Shown here: piece after piece, positions 41,914-49,863 of the stretch
How positions within the stretch are numbered: the stretch's first letter is position 1
How the letters are laid out: each line of letters opens with the position of its first letter
Position numbers and translations under genes: made by a program
The notes under the pieces: generated by a model
The model's input: only the letters and a program-made list of their open reading frames with translations
Told to the model about the DNA's origin: nothing
The model's database searches: none
NCBI RefSeq assembly: GCF_036099295.1
Contig: NZ_CP107976.1
Span: 3,720,001-3,784,000, forward strand
Direction: 5' to 3'
Length of the DNA stretch: 64,000 nucleotides
Source of the DNA: Streptomyces sp. NBC_00358
GTDB lineage: Bacteria; Actinomycetota; Actinomycetes; Streptomycetales; Streptomycetaceae

Positions 41914-43506
41914 ATGTCCGAGCCGGAAGAGCTGCAACACCCCGACATCCACACGACCGCGGGCAAGCTCGCGGATCTGCAGCGCCGTATCCAGGAGGCG
42001 ACGCACGCCGGCTCGGAGCGCGCCGTCGAAAAGCAGCACGCCAAGGGCAAGCTGACGGCTCGTGAGCGCATCGAGCTGCTGATGGACGAGGGCTCCTTCG
42101 TCGAGTTCGACGAGTTCGCGCGGCACCGCTCGACCGACTTCGGCCTGGAGAACAACCGCCCCTACGGCGACGGCGTGGTCACCGGCTACGGCACCGTCGA
42201 CGGCCGCCCCATCGCCGTGTTCTCCCAGGACTTCACCGTGTTCGGCGGCGCCCTCGGCGAGGTCTTCGGCCAGAAGATCATGAAGGCGATGGACTTCGCG
42301 CTCAAGACCGGCTGCCCGGTCATCGGCATCAACGACTCCGGCGGCGCCCGCATCCAGGAAGGCGTCAGCGCGCTCGGCATGTACGGCGAGATCTTCCGCC
42401 GCAACACCCACGCCTCCGGCGTCATCCCGCAGATCAGCCTGGTCGTCGGCCCCTGCGCGGGCGGCGCCGTCTACTCCCCGGCCATCACCGACTTCACGGT
42501 CATGGTCGACCAGACCTCACACATGTTCATCACCGGCCCCGACGTCATCAAGACCGTCACCGGCGAGGACGTCGGCTTCGAGGAACTGGGCGGCGCCCGC
42601 ACCCACAACGCCGTCTCCGGCGTCGCCCACCACATGGCCGGCGACGAAAAAGACGCCATCGAGTACGTCAAACAGCTCCTCTCCTACCTGCCGTCCAACA
42701 ACCTCAGCGAACCCCCGGTGTTCACGGAGGAGGCGGACCTCGCCCTCACCGACGAGGACCGCGAACTGGACACCATCGTGCCGGACAGCGCGAACCAGCC
42801 CTACGACATGCACACCGTCATCGAACACGTCCTGGACGACGCCGAGTTCTTCGAGACCCAGGCCCTGTTCGCACCCAACATCCTCACCGGCTTCGGCCGC
42901 GTCGAGGGCCACCCGGTCGGCATCGTCGCCAACCAGCCGATGCAGTTCGCCGGCTGCCTCGACATCGACGCCAGCGAGAAGGCCGCCCGCTTCGTCCGCA
43001 CCTGCGACGCCTTCAACGTGCCCGTCCTGACCTTCGTCGACGTCCCCGGCTTCCTCCCCGGCGTCGACCAGGAACACACCGGCATCATCCGCCGCGGCGC
43101 CAAACTCATCTACGCCTACGCCGAGGCCACCGTCCCCCTGATCACCATCATCACCCGCAAGGCCTTCGGCGGCGCCTACGACGTCATGGGCTCCAAACAC
43201 CTGGGCGCCGACCTCAACCTCGCCTGGCCCACCGCCCAGATCGCCGTCATGGGCGCCCAGGGCGCCGTCAACATCCTGCACCGCCGCACCATCGCCGCCG
43301 CCGAGGACCAGGACGCCACCCGCGCCCGCCTCATCCAGGAATACGAGGACACCCTCCTCAACCCCTACACCGCGGCCGAACGCGGCTACATCGACGGCGT
43401 CATCATGCCCTCCCAGACCCGCGCCCACGTCGTCCGCGGCCTGCGCCAACTCCGCACCAAACGAGCATCACTGCCCCCGAAGAAGCACGGAAACATCCCG
43501 CTCTAG
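41914..43506 (+). CDS. pccB: propionyl-CoA carboxylase beta subunit (carboxyltransferase)
   Basis: 530 residues. The two crotonase-like carboxyltransferase halves carry the acyl-CoA pocket GGARIQEGVSALGMY (about 145-160) and the biotin pocket FGGAYDVMGSK (about 420). It transfers CO2 from biotin on AccA2 to propionyl-CoA to give methylmalonyl-CoA, a polyketide precursor. A charged N-terminus (PEELQHPDIHTTAGKLADLQ) is typical. The ATG follows gcaggcagggag. It is followed 31 bases later by the epsilon subunit gene. Codon bias is extreme, suggesting high expression. Confidence 0.96.
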   Translation: MSEPEELQHPDIHTTAGKLADLQRRIQEATHAGSERAVEKQHAKGKLTARERIELLMDEGSFVEFDEFARHRSTDFGLENNRPYGDGVVTGYGTVDGRPIAVFSQDFTVFGGALGEVFGQKIMKAMDFALKTGCPVIGINDSGGARIQEGVSALGMYGEIFRRNTHASGVIPQISLVVGPCAGGAVYSPAITDFTVMVDQTSHMFITGPDVIKTVTGEDVGFEELGGARTHNAVSGVAHHMAGDEKDAIEYVKQLLSYLPSNNLSEPPVFTEEADLALTDEDRELDTIVPDSANQPYDMHTVIEHVLDDAEFFETQALFAPNILTGFGRVEGHPVGIVANQPMQFAGCLDIDASEKAARFVRTCDAFNVPVLTFVDVPGFLPGVDQEHTGIIRRGAKLIYAYAEATVPLITIITRKAFGGAYDVMGSKHLGADLNLAWPTAQIAVMGAQGAVNILHRRTIAAAEDQDATRARLIQEYEDTLLNPYTAAERGYIDGVIMPSQTRAHVVRGLRQLRTKRASLPPKKHGNIPL

Positions 43507-43537
43507 AACCCCGCAGACCCGGATCCTGGGAGCAGAC

Positions 43538-43747
43538 ATGACGATCAAGGTCGTACGGGGCAACCCGACCCCGGAGGAACTGGCCGCCGCACTGGCGGTG
43601 GTCCGAGCGCGCGCCGCGACGGCGGCATCCGCCCCGTCCGGCGCGTCCGGGCCGCGCGACTCCTGGTCCGACCCCGCCCGTATCGCCGCGCACCGGCTCC
43701 CCCGGCCGGGCCCGACGACCTGGGGCCGGAGTTACTGGCCCGGTTAG
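43538..43747 (+). CDS. pccE: acyl-CoA carboxylase epsilon subunit
   Basis: 69 residues. The start IKVVRGNPTPEELAAALAVV and the end with WSDPARIAAHRL and WGRSYWPG are the hallmarks of the small epsilon subunit of actinobacterial acyl-CoA carboxylases. It binds the beta subunit and raises activity of the complex. The middle Ala/Ser/Gly linker (about 25-42) is flexible. It lies 31 bases after pccB with GGGAG before its ATG, hence the same operon. Confidence 0.93.
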   Translation: MTIKVVRGNPTPEELAAALAVVRARAATAASAPSGASGPRDSWSDPARIAAHRLPRPGPTTWGRSYWPG

Positions 43748-43894
43748 AAGTTGCTGGGCCCCGCTCTCCCCGCCTGCCGTCGCTCCACCGTTCACCGGGA
43801 CAACTCCGCTGGTCACAAGGTCGGTTGACACGCGGCGATCTCCTGGAGGACGGCGGACGGCGCTGCCCGGGACGGCCGCGGGCGAGGGGGCGCC

Positions 43895-43972
43895 ATGCCG
43901 ACGTTCGGGCCGCTCGGTCCGCTGGTGGTCCACGACGGGACACAGGACCGGCCGGTGGGGGGCGCAAGTTGA
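43895..43972 (+). pseudogene. remnant of a SARP/AfsR-type regulator N-terminus
   Basis: A 25-residue open frame begins with MPTFGPLGPLVVHDG and contains DRPVGGA, closely resembling the opening of SARP regulators (F-G-x-LGPL-x-V-x-DG, then R-P-x-GG-A). It ends abruptly at a TGA whose bases abut the palindrome at 43970-43985. Nothing SARP-like follows. Upstream (cgaggggg) is a passable ribosome-binding site. Best read as a truncated gene relic; a functional leader peptide is a less likely alternative. Confidence 0.5.
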
Positions 43973-43985
43973 GTACGCGTACTCA
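43970..43985. promoter_or_regulatory. perfect 16-bp palindrome TGAGTACGCGTACTCA
   Basis: Fully symmetric, 36 bases upstream of the small membrane protein start at 44022, where a -35/-10 region would be expected. It also begins at the stop codon of the SARP remnant. Its symmetry and promoter position suggest a dimeric regulator site. The regulator is unknown. Confidence 0.6.
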
Positions 43986-44021
43986 GGCGCCCCGCCGCTC
44001 CACCGACGCACGATCGGGAGC

Positions 44022-44150
44022 ATGCTGTGGTCCGACCCGGAGAACGAACCCCCCAAGGATCTCCGCGACATGCAGGACATGTTGCGACGCCTGGGCGTTC
44101 TCCTGGCACTGGCCATGGTGGTCGCGATGATCCTGCTGGGTATCCGCTGA
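44022..44150 (+). CDS. 42-residue membrane protein
   Basis: Starts MLWSDPENEPPKDLRDMQDM and ends in one membrane helix (LGVLLALAMVVAMILLGIR). The acidic N-terminus followed by an amphipathic stretch suggests a cytoplasmic N-terminus with a C-terminal anchor. CGGGAG precedes the ATG. It is preceded by the palindrome at 43970. Small proteins of this type are found at the same place, between pccE and maf, in other Streptomyces (recollection). It is too short for usual gene finders. Function unknown. Confidence 0.75.
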   Translation: MLWSDPENEPPKDLRDMQDMLRRLGVLLALAMVVAMILLGIR

Positions 44151-44228
44151 CCGGCGGCCGGCACCGGCCGAACCCGCCACGCCCGCGGTACGCGTACGGG
44201 AGCCGAGGCGCGGGCCGACCGGCGCCGA

Positions 44229-44234
44229 TACCCT
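44229..44234 (+). promoter_or_regulatory. -10 of a leaderless maf promoter
   Basis: TACCCT ends exactly seven bases before the A of the maf ATG at 44241, the distance for transcription starting on the start codon. No ribosome-binding site is seen. Confidence 0.55.
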
Positions 44235-44240
44235 GATCTC

Positions 44241-44861
44241 ATGACCGATCAGCCGCGCCGCCGTCTCGTGCTCGCCTCGCAGTCCCCCGCCCGGCTCAAC
44301 CTGCTGAGGCAGGCAGGACTCACCCCCGAGGTGATCGTCAGCGGGGTGGACGAGGACGCCGTCACCGCACCCACGCCCGCGGAGCTCGCCCTCGCGCTGG
44401 CCGAGGCCAAGGCGTCCGTCGTGGCCGCCCGGCCCGAGGTCCAGGGCGCGCTGGTGATCGGCTGCGACTCGGTACTCGACCTGGACGGCGAGGCACTCGG
44501 CAAGCCCGCGGACGCCGAGGAGGCCACCGCGCGCTGGAAGGCCATGCGCGGCCGTGCGGGCACCCTGCAGACGGGCCACTGCGTCTGGGACACGACGCAG
44601 AAGCGGTGGGAGTCCGCCACCGCCTCGACCGTGGTCCGCTTCGGCGAGCCGACCGACGCGGAGATCGCCGCGTACGTCGCCTCGGGCGAACCCCTCCATG
44701 TGGCGGGCGCGTTCACCCTCGACGGCCGTTCGGCTCCCTTCATCGAGGGCATCGACGGCGACCACGGCAACGTCATCGGCATCTCGCTGCCGCTGGTACG
44801 CAGACTCCTCGCCGAACTGGGCGTCGGCATCACGGAGTTGTGGACGCCCCGAGAGCCGTGA
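44241..44861 (+). CDS. maf: Maf-family nucleotide pyrophosphatase
   Basis: 206 residues. The N-terminal RRLVLASQSPARLNLLRQAG is the Maf signature, followed by the catalytic acidic residue in VIGCDSVL and the conserved Lys in LGKPADAEE. Maf proteins hydrolyse non-canonical or excess dTTP/UTP-type nucleotides and may link to septation. The protein is complete. The start codon appears leaderless. It lies between the 42-residue membrane protein and a convergent membrane protein, and is followed by a simple-repeat tract. Confidence 0.94.
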   Translation: MTDQPRRRLVLASQSPARLNLLRQAGLTPEVIVSGVDEDAVTAPTPAELALALAEAKASVVAARPEVQGALVIGCDSVLDLDGEALGKPADAEEATARWKAMRGRAGTLQTGHCVWDTTQKRWESATASTVVRFGEPTDAEIAAYVASGEPLHVAGAFTLDGRSAPFIEGIDGDHGNVIGISLPLVRRLLAELGVGITELWTPREP

Positions 44862-44910
44862 GCAGCCCTGCGCCAGGCGAACGGGCAGGGGCAGGGCGCC
44901 CCGGGGCCAC

Positions 44911-44959
44911 GGGCAGCGGGCAGCGGGCAGCGGGCAGCGGGCAGCGGGCAGCGGGCAGG
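44911..44959. repeat. seven tandem gggcagc units
   Basis: Six perfect copies and one variant (gggcagg) of a 7-bp unit directly after maf. Looser gaccgagggaacg repeats continue from 44996 to 45053 up to the end of the convergent gene. A likely variable-number tract. Confidence 0.9.
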
Positions 44960-45048
44960 CAACGCGAAACCCCGGCCGCGCCCGGAGGGCGGCCGGGTGA
45001 CCGAGGGAACGACCGAGGGACCGGGCGACCAGGTGACCGAGGGAACGG

Positions 45049-45672
45049 TCAGGAGGCCGCGGGGGCGGGCGGCGTCGTGACCGCGGCCTCCCCTTCGCCG
45101 ACGCCCTTCGCGTCGGCACCCTTCCCCAGGTCGACACGCCCCGAGGCGACACTGTCCTCCGGGTCGGCGCTCCCCGCGTCGGCACTCCCGGTGTCGGCGA
45201 TCCCGGCGTCGGCACTCCCCGTACCGTCTCCGTTCCCGCCGTTCGCCGGTGCGGCGTCGACCGGGCCGGTCTCCCGGCGCTCGTACGCCAGGAGGGTGAA
45301 CACGATCAGCGCGAGGACGACCATCATGAACGTGAAGGCGCCCCAGCCCACCAGACCCACCGTGAACGCGCCGAGCAGCGCGTGCACCACGGCGGCGCTG
45401 ATCAGCAGGACACGCCCGAGAATGCCCGGGGGACGCTGCCGGAGCGCGACCAGCAGGGCCGCCACGGCGCACGCCGCGAAGTAGAGCCCGAAGACCAGCC
45501 CGCCGATCTTCGACGACGTCGACATCAGGTCGGAGTCGAGCCCCGCCACGGACACGTTCTGGCGATCGACGACCACGCCGAGGAACCAGTTGAGGAACGC
45601 GACCCCTATCGCCTCCCCACAGAGCACGATCGCCGCCACCCATGTCACCGGTCTGCGCACCACCGGCCCCAC
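45049..45672 (-). CDS. four-helix membrane protein with Ala/Asp/Gly-rich tail
   Basis: 207 residues. Four membrane helices lie at about 10-30, 55-78, 86-105 and 108-128. A cytoplasmic-type tail of about 75 residues follows, with GSADAG-like repeats (SADAGIADTGSADAGSAD). The helix pattern resembles a small MARVEL-like or DoxX-like bundle, but I do not recognise the family. It is convergent with maf and divergent from accA2. The tail repeats match a 12-base DNA repeat near 45160-45210. Function unknown. Confidence 0.8.
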   Translation of the reverse strand: MGPVVRRPVTWVAAIVLCGEAIGVAFLNWFLGVVVDRQNVSVAGLDSDLMSTSSKIGGLVFGLYFAACAVAALLVALRQRPPGILGRVLLISAAVVHALLGAFTVGLVGWGAFTFMMVVLALIVFTLLAYERRETGPVDAAPANGGNGDGTGSADAGIADTGSADAGSADPEDSVASGRVDLGKGADAKGVGEGEAAVTTPPAPAAS

Positions 45673-46018
45673 CCACTTCCGCGTGCTGTTACCCCAAGTA
45701 CGTTCGAGACATCCCGAACGCTACTAACGGGTAAACCCCGGGACAAGGGTTCTGCCCAGGGCAAAGAATCATTGGGCCATTCGTAGGGACTCCACAAAGA
45801 ATCGTTGTGGGCCGCAGCACGGAGTCACAGAGACCTTGGCCACACCAGCGGGCTAGGGTTCAGGGAAGGATTCCGGCGTGCCTTGGCACGACAAGGGATT
45901 TCGCGGGTAGGGCGAGCCTCGTATCACGCTCCGTGTGGGCAAGCTCACCACTGGGGACAGGTCGAAACGTCGTGTTGGCTGTCCCTAAACTCGGCTTGTT
46001 TTCAAGGAGGGAGCCATC
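45673..46018 (+). promoter_or_regulatory. 346-base promoter and leader region of accA2
   Basis: No gene. Two candidate -10 elements for accA2 are TAGGGT (45854-45859) and TAAACT (45986-45991), which would give leaders of about 150 and 20 bases. The strong site AAGGAGGGA lies just before the GTG at 46019. The left part is locally AT-rich (aaagaatcattgggccattc, about 45763), which is unusual here and may include the promoter of the divergent membrane gene. Confidence 0.5.
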
Positions 46019-47791
46019 GTGCGCAAGGTGCTCATCGCCAACCGTGGCGAAATCGCTGTCCGCGTGGCCCGGGCGTGCCGGGATGCCGGGATCGCGAGCG
46101 TTGCCGTCTATGCGGAACCGGACCGGGACGCATCGCATGTCCGTGCGGCGGACGAGGCGTTCGCGCTGGGCGGTGACACCCCGGCCACCAGTTACCTGGA
46201 CTTCGCCAAGGTGCTGCAGGCCGCCAAGGACTCGGGCGCGGATGCCGTCCACCCCGGTTACGGCTTTCTTTCGGAGAACGCGGACTTCGCCCAGGCGGTG
46301 CTGGACGCGGGACTGATCTGGATCGGCCCGCCGCCGCAGGCGATCCGTGACCTGGGCGACAAGGTCGCCGCCCGGCACATCGCACAGCGCGCCGGCGCCC
46401 CGCTCGTCGCGGGCACCCCGGACCCGGTCTCGGGGGCGGAGGAGGTCGTGGCGTTCGCGCGGGAGCACGGGCTGCCGATCGCGATCAAGGCCGCGTTCGG
46501 TGGCGGCGGCCGCGGCCTGAAGGTCGCCCGGACCCTCGAAGAGGTCCCCGAGCTGTACGAGTCGGCGGTGCGTGAGGCCGTCGCGGCGTTCGGGCGCGGG
46601 GAGTGCTTCGTGGAGCGCTACCTCGACAAGCCCCGCCATGTGGAGACGCAGTGCCTGGCCGACAGCCACGGCAACGTGGTCGTCGTCTCCACCCGGGACT
46701 GCTCGCTGCAGCGCCGCCACCAGAAACTGGTCGAGGAGGCCCCCGCCCCCTTCCTGTCCCGGGCGCAGGTGGACGAGCTGTACGCGTCGTCCAAGGCGAT
46801 CCTGAAGGAGGCCGGCTACGTCGGCGCGGGAACGGTGGAGTTCCTCGTCGGCACGGACGGCACGATCTCCTTCCTGGAGGTCAACACCCGCCTGCAGGTC
46901 GAACACCCGGTCACCGAGGAGGTCGCCGGCCTGGACCTGGTGCGCGAGATGTTCCGCATCGCCGACGGTGAGGAACTGGGCTACGGCGATCCCGAACTGC
47001 GCGGACACTCCATCGAGTTCCGGATCAACGGCGAGGACCCGGGCCGCGGCTTTCTGCCCGCCCCCGGCACCGTCACCCTGTTCGCACCCCCCACGGGCCC
47101 CGGCGTCCGGCTGGACGCGGGCGTCGAGACCGGGTCCGTGATCGGCCCGGCCTGGGACTCCCTGCTCGCCAAACTGATCGTCACCGGCGCCACCCGCGAG
47201 CAGGCCCTGCAACGGGCCGCCCGCGCACTGGCGGAGTTCAAGGTGGAGGGCATGGCCACCGCGATCCCCTTCCACCACGCGGTGGTCACCGACCCGGCGT
47301 TCGCCCCCGAACTCACCGGCTCCAGCGACCCGTTCACCGTCCACACCCGGTGGATCGAGACCGAGTTCGTCAACGAGATCAAGCCCTTCACCGCCCCGGC
47401 CGACACCGACACCGACGACGAGCCCGGCCGCGAGACCGTCGTCGTCGAGGTCGGCGGCAAACGCCTGGAGGTCTCCCTGCCCGTCTCGCTGGGCATGTCG
47501 CTGGCCCGCACCGGCCTGGCCGCCGGCGCCAAACCCAAACGCCGCGCCGCGAAGAAGTCCGGCCCGGCCGCCACCGGCGACACCCTCGCCTCCCCGATGC
47601 AGGGCACCATCGTCAAGGTCGCCGTCGAGGAGGGCCAGGAGGTCAAGGAGGGCGACCTGATCGTCGTCCTGGAAGCCATGAAGATGGAACAGCCCCTCAA
47701 CGCCCACCGCTCCGGCACCGTCAAGGGCCTCAGCGCCGAGGTCGGCGCCTCCGTCACCTCCGGCGCCCCCATCTGCGAAATCAAGGACTGA
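46019..47791 (+). CDS. accA2: acyl-CoA carboxylase alpha chain: biotin carboxylase + biotin carrier
   Basis: 590 residues. A biotin carboxylase with ATP-grasp (KVLIANRGEIAVRVARAC; ATP loop GGGGRGLKVA about 161) and catalytic EVNTRLQVEHPVTEE is followed by a linker with Ala/Lys patches and a C-terminal biotinyl domain with EAMKMEQPLN (biotin on K555). It supplies carboxybiotin to AccB/PccB for malonyl- and methylmalonyl-CoA. The GTG start follows AAGGAGGGA. The partners pccB/pccE lie 2.3 kb upstream. S. coelicolor accA2 sits in the same neighbourhood from memory. A terminator follows. Confidence 0.96.
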   Translation: MRKVLIANRGEIAVRVARACRDAGIASVAVYAEPDRDASHVRAADEAFALGGDTPATSYLDFAKVLQAAKDSGADAVHPGYGFLSENADFAQAVLDAGLIWIGPPPQAIRDLGDKVAARHIAQRAGAPLVAGTPDPVSGAEEVVAFAREHGLPIAIKAAFGGGGRGLKVARTLEEVPELYESAVREAVAAFGRGECFVERYLDKPRHVETQCLADSHGNVVVVSTRDCSLQRRHQKLVEEAPAPFLSRAQVDELYASSKAILKEAGYVGAGTVEFLVGTDGTISFLEVNTRLQVEHPVTEEVAGLDLVREMFRIADGEELGYGDPELRGHSIEFRINGEDPGRGFLPAPGTVTLFAPPTGPGVRLDAGVETGSVIGPAWDSLLAKLIVTGATREQALQRAARALAEFKVEGMATAIPFHHAVVTDPAFAPELTGSSDPFTVHTRWIETEFVNEIKPFTAPADTDTDDEPGRETVVVEVGGKRLEVSLPVSLGMSLARTGLAAGAKPKRRAAKKSGPAATGDTLASPMQGTIVKVAVEEGQEVKEGDLIVVLEAMKMEQPLNAHRSGTVKGLSAEVGASVTSGAPICEIKD

Positions 47792-47859
47792 ACAGCCCGG
47801 ATCAAGGACTGTGCAGCACTGAGCGACGCGGCCGGGTGACTCACCCGTCCCGTAGCGTC

Positions 47860-47903
47860 CGAAGCGCCCTGCGGGCCGCAATCGCGGCCCGCCGGGCGCT
47901 TCG
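47860..47903. terminator. hairpin terminator after accA2
   Basis: Arms of 20 bp (cgaagcgccc... and its complement) with one mismatch and a 4-base loop, about 70 bases beyond the accA2 stop codon. Confidence 0.8.
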
Positions 47904-48043
47904 CTGTGCCGACGACGGCGCCCGTCCCCGCGTCCGCGCAACCGGCAATGATGCTTCGAGCCTCCCACCGTGCGATCCGCGGGAGTCCGCCCGGGAGCCG
48001 CCGGTGGCATCCTGGAGCGCAGCCGGGCGGCGGGAGAGGGCGG

Positions 48044-48679
48044 GTGGAGGCCATGGTGGGCGCGACCGCGAGGGAGCGGGCCGGGACGTCCGGGCCCGCT
48101 CCGGGTCCAGGAGTTCCAGGTGCGCCGCGTGTCATGCGGGCGGACGCCCGGCGCAACTACGGGCGGCTGCTCGCCGAGGCGCGCTCCGCGTTCGCCGAGC
48201 ACGGCACCGACACGTCGCTGGAGGACGTGGCCCGGCGCGCGGGCGTCGGAATCGGCACGCTGTACCGGCACTTCCCGAATCGGCACGCGCTGATGAGTGC
48301 GGTCTTCGAGGAGGCCGTGAAAGATCTGCTGGCCCGCTCGCGCGAGTTGCTCGACGCCCCGCAGCCGTGCACCGCCCTGGTGGAGTGGCTGCGCGAGATC
48401 ATCACTCACGCGGGTGAGTACCGAGGACTCGCGCGCGCCCTCATGTCGGCGTCACGGGACGACGGTTCCCATCTGGCCCGGTGCAGCGGCCCGATGCGTG
48501 AGGCGGGCAGCGCCCTGCTGCTCCGCGCCCAGGAGTCGGGGGCCGTGCGCCCCGACGTCTCCATCGGTGACCTCCTCCAGTTGACCAACGCGATCGCGCT
48601 GGCGGCGGAGGAGACCGCGGACGACCCCGCGCTGGCCGACCGTCTGCTGAACCTGACGCTGCGCGGCCTTAAGCCATGA
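48044..48679 (+). CDS. TetR-family transcriptional regulator
   Basis: 211 residues. The N-terminal helix-turn-helix TSLEDVARRAGVGIGTLYRHFPNRHAL (about 58-85) is canonical TetR, and the C-terminal helical ligand domain (about 95-205) contains WLREIITHAGEYRGLARALM. The N-terminal ~30 residues are Gly/Pro/Ala-rich and may be disordered. The GTG at 48044 follows GGGAGAGG; ATG 48053 and ATG 48135 are alternatives, the last giving a more standard length. It is convergent with the DeoR gene. No obvious target is adjacent. Confidence 0.88.
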   Translation: MEAMVGATARERAGTSGPAPGPGVPGAPRVMRADARRNYGRLLAEARSAFAEHGTDTSLEDVARRAGVGIGTLYRHFPNRHALMSAVFEEAVKDLLARSRELLDAPQPCTALVEWLREIITHAGEYRGLARALMSASRDDGSHLARCSGPMREAGSALLLRAQESGAVRPDVSIGDLLQLTNAIALAAEETADDPALADRLLNLTLRGLKP

Positions 48680-48727
48680 GCCGACCGGGCCGGACAAGGA
48701 GCCCGGCCGCCGGCCCTTCGGCACCGC

Positions 48728-49696
48728 TCAGCGGCGTCGAAGGTCGGCCACCCGCGCCCTTTCGGCCGGGGGCTGGTCCCCCATCACCGTCGCGCTCCGT
48801 AGTTGCGGCCCCGAGCCCGGGACCACCTGGCCCCGGCGCGGGCCCGGGAGCGGTACGTCCCGGCGCGGCTGGCGTCCCGCCGGGTGCGGATCTCCTCCCG
48901 CACCGCCCGATGCCGATGACCCGGCCACCGCGATCTGGACGCCCTGATCGGCCAGGGCCTGCAGTTCGGTGGCGGCGCGGTCGTCATGGGCGGGCGGCTC
49001 GTCCGTGACCAGACGGGTGATCAGGTCGGTCGGCACGGTCTGGAACATGGTGTCCGTCCCGAGCTTGGTGTGGTCGGCGAGGACCACGACCTCGGCGGCC
49101 GCCTGGACGAGAGCGCGGTCCACGGACGCCGAGAGCATGTTGGACGTCGAGAGTCCGCGCTCGGCGGTCAGCCCGCTCCCGGAGAGGAACGCCCGGGAGA
49201 CGCGCAGGCCCTGGAGGGACTGCTCCGCACCCGAGCCGACCAGCGCGTAGTTGGAACCGCGCAGGGTGCCGCCGGTCATCACGACCTCCACACGGTTGGC
49301 ATGGGCCAACGCCTGGGCCACCAGCAGGGAGTTGGTGACGACGGTCAGGCCGGGCACCCGCGCGAGCCGGCGAGCCAGCTCCTGCGTGGTGGTACCCGCC
49401 CCCACCACGATGGCCTCGCCTTCTTCGACGAGACCCGCGGCGAGATCGGCGATGGCCGTCTTCTCGGCGGTCGCGAGATGCGATTTCTGCGGAAAGCCGG
49501 ACTCCCGCGTAAACCCGCCCGGCAGTACCGCACCGCCGTGCCGGCGGTCGAGGAGTCCTTCTGCCTCCAGTGCGCGCACGTCCCGCCGTACGGTCACTTC
49601 GGAGGTCTGGACGACGCGGGCGAGCTCACGGAGCGACACGGCCCCATTCGCTCGCACCATTTCGAGGATCAATTGGCGACGTTCTGCAGCGAACAC
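48728..49696 (-). CDS. DeoR-family transcriptional regulator
   Basis: 322 residues. The DeoR helix-turn-helix (ISLREL-type, here AVSLRELARVVQTSEVTVRR, about 19-38) precedes a sugar-phosphate-sensing domain (about 75-245) with GAGTTTQELA and VVLADHTKLG. A Gly/Pro/Arg-rich tail of about 65 residues extends it beyond the usual 255. DeoR proteins respond to phosphorylated sugars. The nucleoside phosphorylase, mutase and deoC genes begin 2.5 kb away, so it is a candidate regulator of the palindrome in front of those genes (inference). Confidence 0.9.
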   Translation of the reverse strand: MFAAERRQLILEMVRANGAVSLRELARVVQTSEVTVRRDVRALEAEGLLDRRHGGAVLPGGFTRESGFPQKSHLATAEKTAIADLAAGLVEEGEAIVVGAGTTTQELARRLARVPGLTVVTNSLLVAQALAHANRVEVVMTGGTLRGSNYALVGSGAEQSLQGLRVSRAFLSGSGLTAERGLSTSNMLSASVDRALVQAAAEVVVLADHTKLGTDTMFQTVPTDLITRLVTDEPPAHDDRAATELQALADQGVQIAVAGSSASGGAGGDPHPAGRQPRRDVPLPGPRRGQVVPGSGPQLRSATVMGDQPPAERARVADLRRR

Positions 49697-49863
49697 GAAA
49701 CTGACAGTAACCCCAACGACCGTCTGCTTTCAGCAGTTTGCGCCGAATAACAGAAGTTGTTCGCATGCCGGGGCGCTAAGTGGTATACGTGCCTACTCGC
49801 CCCGCCTGTGCCGTCCGCACGGGCGCCGACTCCCTGTGACCAGCGGAGAGGCGCCCGGCGCCG

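Noticed and set aside
45860..48409. 849-codon minus-strand open frame over accA2
   Set aside because: Antisense of a well-defined biotin carboxylase gene; no ribosome-binding site or motif.
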